Positions 1 through 11,946 of a stretch of DNA of 64,000 nucleotides are shown piece by piece (positions within the stretch are counted from its first letter, which is position 1; each line of letters begins with the position of its first letter). Made by a program: the position numbers and the translations under genes. The stretch covers positions 1,964,501 through 2,028,500 of the forward strand of contig JANUWF010001281.1 in NCBI GenBank assembly GCA_026120185.1, in the 5' to 3' direction. The notes under the pieces were generated by a model. It was not told where the DNA came from. It did no database searches and saw only the letters and a program-made list of their open reading frames with translations. Source of the stretch: Voacanga thouarsii (lineage: Eukaryota; Streptophyta; Magnoliopsida; Gentianales; Apocynaceae).

Positions 1-360
1 TAATTGATATTAGTTCAAAATAGTCCAAAAAAAACCACAATTGTAACCATGACATCCATCAGAAGTCATAAAAATTCAATGAGGACAAAAAACAATACCA
101 TAGTTAAATGAACCTTCAACCACCTTGATCTTCATTCATCCTATCATTAAGAAAAAAAAAAGAGGATAAGATTACTTCTTAATAAAGCTACAATCTAAAC
201 TTCTAAAGTCACTACAAAACTTGTCTCAAATATGTATAATCATCCCCTGTAATATAAAATTCGGAATTATTAAGCACATAAGCAGCTTTGCAGAAATCTA
301 ATGTGCATTGACATAAGGTGAAACTTAAAATGCTATGTGTCACCACATATGCATGCATTT

Positions 361-729
361 GAAGCATGTGCATGCACCAGACAAAGATCATTTAAAAGTG
401 AATTACAGAAAATTCTCAACAATTCTAGTCCCAATAGGAAATCTCAAGTGCAATTGCCAGTAAACGATAAACACAGGAGGATGAATTACTAGATCATTCA
501 GGTGGCAATTTTTCAAAAGATAAACATCCAGACAAAGATCATCCAGATAAAGATCATTTGAAGCATGTGCATGCACTAGACAAAGATCATTTAAAAGTGA
601 ATTACAGAAAATTCTCAACAATTCTAGTCCCAATAGGAAATCTCAAGTGCAATTGCCAGTAAACGATAAACACAGGAGGATGAATTACTAGATCATTTAG
701 GTGGCAATTTTTCAAAAGATAAACATCCA
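361..729. repeat. 170-bp direct duplication, 199-bp offset
   Basis: The segment 361-530 recurs at 560-729 with no indel and only a few substitutions (for example ccag/ctag after the shared gcatgcac). A 29-bp spacer between the copies repeats the local motif agacaaagatcat. Little divergence suggests a fairly recent local duplication. No coding content was recognised. Confidence 0.9.
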
Positions 730-1429
730 ATAAATAAAGCCCCAACTTCAGCATCACCGTAACAACACCATACATAAGCTATAATATGTGATCCATACAT
801 CATCATTATTTGAAACTAAAAGACTAATTAGACAAAAGGAAAATAGTGGAATTAATCCATGAGTTCTTGCTAAAATGGTACTCTGATGTCAACCAAGTAC
901 AACAAAGTACATCCAAATAAAATTTAGCTAAACAAAGGTAATGTTTTTGCTCTTTGCTCATGTTAATGAAATAGCAATTCCCAGGACCTCAGTAGAACAC
1001 TAATTATTCAAAGCTAGTCCATGTTAACCAATAAAGTTCTGCACCAAATATTTAAAGTATTTTCAGAGAGCATACGTGGTATTTTCAGAATTTTCTGACT
1101 GAGATTATCCCAGAGATTGTGACTGTTTAAAACAGAAAAGAACACCCGAATGTACTACATATATGTCTCTATTTTAACTCCTTGGTGATTTCAAAAACAA
1201 AAAAGAACCAAAAGAACAGTATAGTTAATACTAAAGTAGTTCTTCAACATCAGTTGCTTACTTTTTCAAATCTTGGCCTCTCAAAATTTCAAATTCCCAT
1301 AAAAGAATGATGAATGGGCAAATATTGCACTTCATATCTCGACCCGAACAATAGACAAAATGATTGAAGGGCAATTTCAAAACCTAGAAAAATATACAAG
1401 GGGAACTTTGAACTATGCTGGAACAACCA

Positions 1430-2100
1430 CATTATGTTCAAGGCTACATTATTTTCAAAAGTATACTAAGCACTCAGAAGTATGCTCAAAAGTATACTAA
1501 GCATTTTCAGCATTACTACTCAGCATTTTGCAATATTTTCAGCTGGAAACTATTCAATTACTACTCAACATTTACACAGCATTTCCAGACAGCATACATA
1601 GCATTTTCAGCTGGAAACTAACAGCATTTTCAGCATATCACTACTTAATTACTACTCGATATTTACGTAGCATTTTCACACAGCATACACAAGCCTTTTC
1701 AGCTAGAAACTGCTCCGCATTTTCAGCATTAATACTAAGCATTTTGCAGCATTTTCAACTGGAAACTATATATTTAATTACTACTCAGCATTTACATAGC
1801 ATTTCCAGACATCATACATAGCATTTTCAACATTTTCAGCTAGAAACTAACAGCATTTTCAGCATATCACTACTCAATTAGTACTCAATATTTACGCTGC
1901 ATTTTGCACATAATATACATAAGCCTTTTCAGCATATTCAACTAGAAACTACTCAGCATTATCAGCATCACTACACAGCATTTCAAAGACTATTCCAGTA
2001 CAACTCTTTTAGCATTTACATGGTATTTTTAGCATCACTACTCAACAATATAATGCATTTTCAGTAGGAAACTACTTAGCATTTTCAGCACACTAGCCAT
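1430..2100. repeat. Degenerate minisatellite built on an agcattttcagc core
   Basis: The core agcattttcagc and the phrases ctggaaact and attactactc recur many times. A larger unit of about 220-230 bp is present twice: atttccagac falls at 1581 and 1801, and aagccttttc at 1691 and 1921. Each large unit contains two related sub-units, so the array is hierarchical. It lies just beyond the TNP1 3' end of the large CACTA element and might be that element's 3' subterminal region, but this is inference. Short open frames across it are by-products of the repeat. Confidence 0.75.
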
Positions 2101-2501
2101 AGCATTTACACAGTTAAGCATATTCAATACATGAGCTTTTAATGTATGATACAAGTGAGAGGAATTTACAGCAAGAAGTCCTTGTTGAGTCACTAGGTTC
2201 AACAGACTAATAACAGTAACTATGCATTAATGTCTCACCATATTCTATTATTTTCTAAGTCCACGTTAATACTGAAATCCCTCGAACATTGAAGTTTAGA
2301 TGAAGAGATGAGGCATGTGTTGAGATGGAGAATGAAAGCACTAATCATACCTTGTCTGTTGCACTCTCCTATTCAGAAAGATGCTCATTCGGTTTGAATT
2401 AAAGCGTTGAGCACTTGAGGTATCGGTCGCCTAAAATAAGTACAAAGTTATTATAAGTATAAGATTAATTAGCAAGTAAGAATCCATTACAAACATCTAT
2501 T

Positions 2502-3988
2502 TCAAACCTTGTGACCATTGTTTGTGCAAGGAAGGCTATGACTTTTCTCCATTGAAGCTGCTATTTTATCCACTCGAGCATTAAGTGTATTAATTTGACC
2601 TTGAAAATTTCCCAGCATGCTATCAAATTTTGAGGTCAAATCAGTTTGCAGTTTCTCCAGGTGCTTGTACATAAACTCTTCAAAGCCAAAATACATGTTA
2701 CTTTCACCACCAATAAGCATTGAGTGAGTCAGACCTAATCCCATTGTTCTGACATAGCCCTGCCCCTCAGATCCCATAAATTCTTGGAATATGTGTTGTC
2801 TGCATTCCAACGTATGCTCTTCAGGAGGCAGTTCCTCAAGCCTTGCATTCATTGCACTCTGCACAATGATGCAAGTGTGAAGTAATTTTATGCATTAAAA
2901 ATAATACAATAAATAAATTTTATGCATTATAAATTATACAATAAATAATATCTAAGAGGTAGTAGTTCGTTACAATTAGTCTGGCTGCTTCTAGATCTCT
3001 AACGATGCCATTTGCGTCTGTCCGTGTTTTCATATAAACAGATAGCGGATCTATTTCCTCACCTTTCTTTGTTATCTAAAATATGGAAAGTGAAAACTTG
3101 TACCATTTATTTTTTAAAAAAATACTTCTGTTAATGTAGTATAATGAAAATGTGACGACTTACATCAGCTCGTATTACCACAAATGGTATTCTACCACAT
3201 CTGTGTGGAGGGCCATGCATTCCACTATTACGCTTATTTTTTTCAGTAGCTTCCTAGCAAAGTGTAATAAATACCTCACAATCATTTTCATCAAATTAGT
3301 ATAAATTGATATAAACGACATTCTATCTTGACTAAAAAATGAAGTTTATTAATGGAGAACTACAGAAATCCAATTAAGGCTTGATTTGGATTGAACTAGT
3401 ACTTGCACTCGCTCCAAACTCCAATAATCAACCAGCACTTTCCATTGCTCAGGCTCAACCCTTGATGGAACATTGGCTAAAGCCTCCTCTTTAGTTTTGT
3501 TGATAAAATGGTTCTTCTTTAACTGATTTTTCCATGATCTCCATTTTTCATCCAGTGACTTCATGCAATTAATCCTATATGCAGGAGGGACGGTGCTCTT
3601 TGATTTCATTTCCAAAAAAAAAAAAAAAGAGAGAGAGATACAAATGAAGAAAAAGTTAAGAATATACTTACTCTAATAGAATAACAATCATGATAAAAAA
3701 TTGAGATAAAATAAGCTAAAGTTCTATATACTAGCAATTTACTTGAATATCTGCCCAAACACGATCTAATATATCTTCTGGAATGTCTCTCCATGTCTCA
3801 TAAGTAAGGGGTAGCCGGATACCATTACGAGCAGCATTACCAAGATAGGTCATGAAGATTGGTCATGTAGGTCTAATTGGCTGCATATGTTTATTAAATG
3901 CAATCAAAATAGTTTCTCTTTCTACAAGATTTATGGGCTTTGAAGGACCTCTTTCCTTTTTCTTCGCATTATTCCCATGTTCTTGCCT
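2502..3988 (-). pseudogene. CACTA TNP1-like protein, 3' exon cluster
   Basis: This matches the plant Ptta/En/Spm transposase family (Transposase_24 type). Five consecutive exons with consensus splice sites can be read: 3988-3743, 3574-3403, 3253-3164, 3074-2974 and about 2860-2502. Family landmarks appear in order: RGPSKPINL, then WRDIPEDILDRVWADIQ, then EKWRSWKNQLKK with WKVLVDYWS, then NKRNSGMHGPPHRCG, and finally HIFQEFMGSEGQGYVRTMG with a C-terminal coiled-coil-like stretch. One in-frame TGA lies in the first exon, after the residues PIRPT. TNP1/TnpA proteins bind subterminal repeats and help excision. The 3' half is much better preserved than the 5' exon. Confidence 0.8.
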
Positions 3989-6900
3989 AGGAAAGGAAAA
4001 AAAATAGAAATCATTAGTATTAAATTTGGACCACCAGCCTAGTGTAGTGTAATGTCGGTGAATGGATGCATGAGAAGTATATATAACATTTGGAATCATA
4101 AAGCAGTGTTTAAATAGGTTGTAAGAAATTCCAGTATTTAGGTCGGGGGGTACTGATCCCTTTTATCAAATTAGTATGTTCAAGTTAAGGATTATTGCAG
4201 CACACAGCATATCTCTCACTCAAGCCTAGAATGAACCAAAAAAGGCCATATGCCAACAAGAATTTTCAAATTTCAGGACGGATATTGTACTCTGGCATTA
4301 TGTAGCTGCCCATTTTATCCTTAAGCAAGATTGTTCTGTGTATCTACATTTTAGTTCCACAAACTGTGGTGCAGAACGATGACCGAAAAGGACATTTTGG
4401 GCCTAAAAATTGGAAGAACCAAGCCAGAAATTTCAGGACAGAGTAGAGCATCAATCATTTGAGGAACAAGGATGTGATGTGTGTGGGATTATGGAAGACT
4501 TTATAGTCCAAAAAATAAAGGAAAAGATTGCAACTAAAGTAGTATTTGTCACTGCCTTATAAATCCTTTCAGTGAAAATTCAATGACATATGCCTTATAG
4601 GTTAAGTTGTATCAACTCGGACAAGAAATGGAGCAAACATATACTGGTAAAAGTCCATAAATGCTCTGGAGAATCTGGATGTAAGGAACAGAAAGTAGAT
4701 CCCTAAGTTTGTTCCATTTCAGAAAGTAGATATTTAATGACTTTACATTTCAGAAAACAGAAAACAGAAAGCAGATAGTTAAGAAACAGAAAGCAGTCAC
4801 TAAGCCCTTAAACATTGAAGTTGCCATCTCAGGACAATACTTCTATGCTTTTATATGATTTTCATTGGCATTATCATATGCACTAAAAAATTTTGAGATT
4901 CTCAACATGTTCCTGCCAACTCTTTATGTCATTGAGCGTATTCCTTAATTTTCCATTCAATTGCCAGATTTCCAGTTGCATGGCATAGAAAAAGAAATGG
5001 GGCAAAAAATCAGTAAAGTAGTATGTGCCTACCAACATTTGTGAGTAGTGTCTTATGAAAAGTGAGAAAATATAATTTCTAGATGACTACCAACCAAAAT
5101 AGTGCCAAAATGTGGTATGCTATCATGCTTTTCAGATAAATATATAACTGATCCCTTTATCAAATTAGTATGTTCAAGTCAAACTGCTCCACCTGCTCAT
5201 GGGGGAGGTACATAGGGTAGTGTGGTCCACTTGAAGGTAAAGGGAACAACAGATCATTTAAGGGAACAGAAAACTGCAGACAGTTGATAATAGTAACCAC
5301 ATTCAAATCCCTTTTTCCTTTTCTTTTTTTTAAAGTGGAGAGTCTGTTCCACATATATAGAATTATTCTGAGATAAGTATCAGTTTTTGGCATCTCAGTG
5401 AACATTTTATGTAGGGAAAAAAATTCAATTAGCAAAACAATTGTAGTTTGCGCCTTATATAATACCCATTTCACCCGGATTTGAATGTTAGAACCTTTGT
5501 TATACCTTACGGAATAGATACTATTGCATTATTCTCTCTCATAAAAGCTTAAATAGTTAGAGAAAGCTGTAATTTAAATGCCCAAGTTTGCACCAACATA
5601 TGGGTTAGACTTCTTACAATATGCCCAACATATGTAAAATTTCCGTTCATATTGGTGGTAGCATAAATTCAAACCAGGACCTTTTTAGATTGCACACTAA
5701 TAATGCCCATAGATACCACATCATTTAAAAGCTAAGCTAACAGAGTGTAAGTGTAATTTACAATTTAATTTAAATACTCAAACAGCTATCTAGCTCTATA
5801 TAATATGGGCCATATATAGCTACTTGGCCCTTGCATAGCACGCTATATCCTTCTATACTTGATGAAAAGAAGGACATTAGTTTTGTAACCACAACCTTTT
5901 ATTATTATTATTCTGGAATTTTCTACATTTGATATATATATATATATATATATATATATCTAATTTTTTTTATCTTTTTTAATCTTAAGTAAGTTATGAA
6001 TTTCTTTCTTCCATGAATATTACAGAATGTCACTTCTATGAGGACCTGAAGATAACTCAAACATTAGAATTTCACTTTGTGCAAACCATTTCAGCAATAT
6101 ATTACAATTGATACAATGTTGCTTAATTAGGAAGTAGTGATGGATCTTAGAAGAGAAATGTGTCAAGATTAGATGAATAAAAAGAAAGAATATGGGAAAG
6201 AAAAGAATTCAATTAGACTAAGATTAAAGAGACAAACCCTCACAAAAAACAACTCTACTTCATAAATCAACTGTGGCTTCCTAATGTAGAACAAAAAGTA
6301 CTTCAAAGCTAAGAAAGCTTCATCATTAAGAATAAATCCTAAGAAACTAAATCATTAACCAATGCTACATGTTCACTGCATTTAAACCCTAATGATAACC
6401 TAGAAACATCTGAGGATTCATTCAGGGGAGGGAGAAAATTACCAAAATAACCTGCAAACAAAAACCCTAGAGAAACAAATATACTGTTGTTACAAGATTC
6501 AATAGTGATCTTTGAAATCCTCTAAATATTGTTCAGTGACTCATAAGTGAAAGTCCTCACAGACCTGAGCAGATATGGCACAAACATGTAAATGGTGAAT
6601 TATTGGCATAAGAATGCATTCACCAATATAGAAGCTATAAGAAAATAACTTCACACATCAAAACCAAAAAAGACACGTGCAATAAACTACAACTAGATTT
6701 TAAAATTAAAAAGAAAAAAAAAAGGGATTGTCATGGAACTTATTCATTGAATTGCAAAAACAAAGGAAACCAGAGGATGCATTTTCAACTTACCAAAATT
6801 TTCTTTCTTAAACTTCATGTGCACAGGTCTGATACTAACATGATTCCTCATAATCACAGAGAGAGACTATCACGTGTATCACTTTCAACTGAACCGAAAT

Positions 6901-8744
6901 TAATTATCTTGAGTGTTTAGGGAGTAAAGAACTGATGCTAAATGGATTCCTTGTAATGATACAACTAAGATAGCAAATAAACTGAAAATTCTCCATTCAA
7001 TATCAGGTCATTTCTCATGTTCTCATTCATTTAGCTTTTAAATCCTCTGAAACATCAAATTCTCCCATCTTAGGCTAAAATAGTATGATGGTATTGAAAG
7101 AACACTAGAAGAAATAAGGTATAGCCTCTACCTCCACATACGAAAAAGTCAAATTCAAAATTCTTTGAATTTCCACAGTAACAATAATACAAGGTCCCTT
7201 AAACAACTCATTCACACCAACATTATTAACACATACTATACTCGCCAGTTTGAACAAATAAGAAAATACCTTATCATTGGCCAAACTCCTTCATGCAGAG
7301 TACTGCAAACATGCATATTGCTACAACTTTCCAGCTGTCTCTTCCATTTCAATCTGTAAACGAAAACAATGAAAACCTCCCACATCTCATCGTTTTTCTC
7401 TATTCTTCAAAAAATTAGTCCTTTTAGGATTATAAATGCACACACACAATATGGCAAGGCCAAAACAACTGAACCAAATAATTAGCTCTAAACCTCCAAG
7501 ATTTATGCACCACTCTCACATGCAAGTCAATCAAACGCAATCATAGATTACATGCATCTGATAAATATGTAATCAGATTGCGGGTTGCTAAAATTAACCT
7601 TATTAATCCTGATTAAGGAGGGAAAATGATTGTTTTCATGAATATCTTCTCCAACTAATTGTATCAACATAACTAAATAGTATAACAGCTAGAAAGGCAC
7701 ATGAATTGCACTCATTTCTGCAAAATTTGGAAGTGTTTGACTACATTGCCATCCTCAATTCATCTTGGCTTATGGCCCCCTGAAAATAGGGGGCAAACCT
7801 ATGTAGTCCAGTAGGATGGCCTTTAACATAGTATTATGAATACTTCGACCTTTTTACTACAGTAACAATTATTTTTATCTTGTAACCACTAAACTCATCC
7901 AGGAAAAGGAGACAGTTTCTGCCAAATGATTTTAAAAATCACAACTAGCAAAAGCTGCACCAACTGCCCCTTAGACAAAGAGATCGCCACCACTTAAAAC
8001 ATCAAATCCTAAATATGCCACTGCAGGGAAAAGGTAAATGACTTCTTTGTTATAGATACCACCTGAGTGTTTGGAAGAGGGAACAAAGGGGACAATGTCC
8101 TTCCAGTGAGATGTTTTACTTAGGCTAATTTTGTTTTGGAAGAAAATGAGGGAACAAAAGGGGAAACAAATTTACCACGTTCATGCGTGTACAATATTTT
8201 ACTTATTTTTCATGCATTTGACAGATTCCAAAACATCTCCTAAAAGAATAAAACAGATCTTTTGTTCTTTAAGCTAAAAGTTTAGACCATCCTTAAAGTT
8301 CCAAAAGTTCTGTTCATTTCATTTTGTTTTCCAAATTTTCCCGCAAAATAGAAATATCAAATGAGATAGCGAACGAGCTTGGTTGAAATAGTTGAAATAC
8401 ATTTTATTCTTAATTATCCTAACCAATCCCTACATCCTCAAACAAAAAAGGCATATTTACAAAGATATTAATAGCTAAGATAATCCCCAAAAACCATCCA
8501 TGGACTTAATCCATTCATCACACAAAAGTTCGAAACCCTCAGCACACAGAAGTTTATCCTCAAAGGGCATCAACATAAACAAATACTTGGGATAAATAAC
8601 CCATCATGTATCCCAAGAAATGGGTCGATTATTTTCCTTCAATTCCAATAATTACTAATTCAACATCCATTGACTTCAAAAGAATAGTTCAGCAACAATT
8701 GAGTATAATTTTAGTGCTTCCATGATAAAAAATTTAAGATGTAC
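3989..8744 (-). other. Long intron or spacer of TNP1
   Basis: No protein-coding block was recognised. It lies between a donor-like CAG|GTACAT (exon end 8745) and the acceptor CTAG|GCAAG (exon start 3988), so it is most simply one long intron. It holds a (TA)n run at 5932-5959. A ~36-bp phrase (atcaaattagtatgttcaag and flanks) occurs at both about 4151 and 5149. Small exons or old insertions cannot be excluded. Confidence 0.45.
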
Positions 8745-9493
8745 CTGCTTCATTAGTTAGCTATGAAGCTATCGTTGTTGCATCTAACATGTCATTTCCA
8801 GATTGACCACATACATCAACTTCTTCAGATGGGTCTCCAAAAGGATCAAAAGTGCTTGCATCCTCAGCTTGAGAACCATCATGACTATGTATGCTATGGG
8901 CGATATTAGAAGCAACAGCTAATGTTGGATCATCATTTGCAACATTCACCTCGACTGATGTAGAAGTAGCAGCTAATGTGGGCAAATTAGATGGAGCAAC
9001 AAATGTTGAAGGACTAGAAGAAGCCGTTGTTTTACGTTTTTGAATTGGAGGCGTAATATAAGAATTTCTTCTGGTTGATATAACTCCAAAAAAAATTAGG
9101 TGGACCAGTAACAGCTGGAGGAGGTGCTGATGGATTAGAACTGCTTGGATATGGTCTTGTTGCAGGGCGTCATGGCACAAGTGACTGTTGTGCTGGCTAC
9201 TTCTCGAACTGTGCTTCAATGTACAAGCTGCTTCTTGGGCAGTTAATGTGAAACCCCACCTAAAGCCAACCCTAGGGTAAGGGGGTCGGGATGCATATCA
9301 TATTATTTTGCATGAATATATATTTTTTTGAATGATTTTATGTGCTTTAGAATTGTGGATTATAGGTTAAAATGCTTAGTTATGCTTATTGAGTAGGAAG
9401 GGTAAAATGGTAATTTTGCTTGAGGTCAAAATAGGAAGAAAGCTTGGGGATTTCATAAGAAGAATATGTGGTTGAGAAAATAGGAACAAGAGT

Positions 9494-9556
9494 TAGTGTG
9501 GTTTAGTGGTTAGAGCTTGGTAAATTAATTCCTAAGGTCATGAGTTCAAATCCCAT
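9494..9556 (+). other. tRNA-like pol III box A/B segment (SINE head candidate)
   Basis: The sequence has a box A-like stretch, tttagtggttagagc, and about 30 bases later a box B-like gagttcaaatccc. The spacing fits a tRNA-derived promoter as found in plant SINEs. Acceptor-stem pairing is not convincing, so it is not called a functional tRNA. No clear poly-A or short-repeat tail was identified. Confidence 0.4.
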
Positions 9557-11140
9557 CATTTAAGCTTTTGTCATGATTATCTTAACTAAGTTTGAATTTT
9601 TGTTTTCTTGCATTCCATGAAAATAGGAATTTTGTCTTAGGGGAGACATGAAGAGAATGTCCTAATCTTGTCCTCATGTCCTAAAAAGAATTCTAGAGGA
9701 ATTCTTGTCCTTTTTATTACCTCTAGCTTGTCCTAACATCTTTATAATTTAAATTCATTAAATCTCTTCTTTTGAACTCCAAAATTCTGTGATATTTCTT
9801 CACCTTGAATTTCGAAAATCAGCTGTGGAGGATGGGGAGTTGGCCGAAAATAGGAGGGGAAATAGGAAGGGGTTCCAAGAGAAATCAAACACCATGAAAG
9901 AACCTTCAAAAATTCACCTTCATGTTGTTCATGTTTTAGTAAAGGGAAATTTGGAAAATTTTCAAGAATTTTTGCAGACCATCTCTTCGAAAATTCAGCC
10001 AGTAAACCTCTTCATTTATTGCCAAGGAAATGTTCATTTCATGTGGCTTGAAGGCTGAAAAATCTGTGCAATTTTCGGACTGCACAAACTGTGCAAAAAC
10101 CAGAAAAAAATTCTGAACATTTTCGCAGCTTTCAACCAAGGAAATGAAGCTGTTTTAGTTCATCTTCAAGCTAGCAAAACTCCTCTGTATTTCTTCAGGA
10201 AGAAGGATGGAAAACCACCTTAGAAATACCTTCAAACCTCCTTAAGAATCAGCTGCAAATCGGGTTGAAGGAGTGCAGAAATTCTGCACAAACCTTCGAA
10301 GCATTGGACAGCTTGAAACTAGAATTTCCCAGCTTTGCTTCCTTCAAGCTTAGGCCGAAAACCACCCTTCAACTTCTGCAACATTGATCCTTGATCAGCC
10401 ATGGACTGAACACCATTAACCCCACACTTACCTTGAACTCTTGGACTCCATAACCACACCTCAAAACACTCCTAAGATCACTCCATTCAAACTCTTTTTG
10501 AACTTCAAAAAAATTTCAGCATTTTATCCCATTGAACCACTCTTGCATTAGGCTAACTAACCAGAATTTCCTTTGCCTTCATAGACTGAATTTCGGTCAG
10601 CTCTATAGCCTGCATAAGCTCCAGTCATTCCATTGAAATCACCTTGTTCAGCCGACACCATTGAAGAGTGAAGAAACCTTCCTTGATCAAACACCATAGC
10701 TAACCATCTACCTTAACCAACTCCACAACTTTCTCCATTTGAATTTCAAATAAAATCTGATCAACCTCTCTCATTCTTGTTAAAAACCGAAACTCCCATT
10801 CACCCTAGACCATTCGGCCAGCTCTCTACCAGATTTCGTGCAGCTTTCTCCCACACTCTCTCTATTTTCACCAAGAACACCAAGAACACACACTAAACTT
10901 CTTCAAGCCTAACCCTACTCTAAACACCTCCAATCACTCTCAAATACTCTAGATCACTTCTATTTAATCCCTAAACTTCATTTCTGGGATTTATAACACA
11001 AAACATCGCAAACAAGAATTTTCAAACGGATCGAAATTAGCCTTTTTCCTTGAAGGTCTAAAGAACATCAACAAGGTAAATCAAGAACAACCATCTTGTT
11101 CATCATTTTTTCCATTCAATTCTTAATATACCCTTCTAAT

Positions 11141-11141
<1 letters not shown>

Positions 11142-11191
<50 letters not shown>
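11142..11191. repeat. (CT)25 microsatellite
   Basis: An uninterrupted CT dinucleotide run lies within the solo LTR. Pyrimidine-rich leaders are common in plant LTR transcripts. The short ORFs with Ser-Leu repeats here are artefacts of it. Confidence 0.95.
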
Positions 11192-11193
<2 letters not shown>

Positions 11194-11910
11194 CGAAATG
11201 GTTGATCAACCATCAACCATGGCTGTTTTTTCCGGTGGATCACTCAAGGCTCTCTATCGCACGTGGACCTTCTTTTGTCTTCATCAAAGCAATCGACAAT
11301 CAAGTATCTATTCTTAAATCCTTTCTTTTTAAATTCTGAAATCATGTCTCCTAGGTGTTGATAGGGAGATAGAGTATGAATGGAGATTGAGTATATGCAT
11401 GTGGATTAAGAGGATGGGGTTAAGACATGATGATTGTTGTGTATGGCTAAGTTGTATGTGTTTTCTTTTTGTATCATTGTATGTTCTTCGTGCTTAATGA
11501 ATTTTATGGATGTTTGAAGCATGTTAGAGATCATGACACCAAAGGTGATTAGGCTCTTATGTTTCTATTTTCCATTGAAGCCAGTAATGATGATTATGCC
11601 TAGAAGGAAGTTAGCCTTGTGATAGTATGTGTTAAGTCAAGCATGTGTTCATGAATGGATTGGTTTATTATTTGATGTTGGAGAATGTGTTTACGAATCT
11701 TTTCTAGCAATAGGGAAATCATGGTGAAAGAGTATTTTCTTGTTAAGTCTAGGTTATTTTTTTAATTTTTATTAACAAAATTTTATTACTTTAAATAGGA
11801 TTACTACTATATTTTTCTTTATAAATTCAAAACTCTAGGAAGATTTGGAGTGGTTTATTAATTAAAATGTTAATATTTTCTTTATCAAATAAATGAGATC
11901 TTTTGTTAAA

Positions 11911-11946
<36 letters not shown>

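Noticed and set aside
210..220. cactacaaaac as a possible left CACTA terminus
   Set aside because: It does not share the CACTACCAAAAAAAA sequence of the 22865 end, and no subterminal motifs follow it.
11096..11339. Two plus-strand ORFs with long Ser-Leu repeats
   Set aside because: They are translations of the (CT)25 microsatellite inside an LTR and have no other protein signal.
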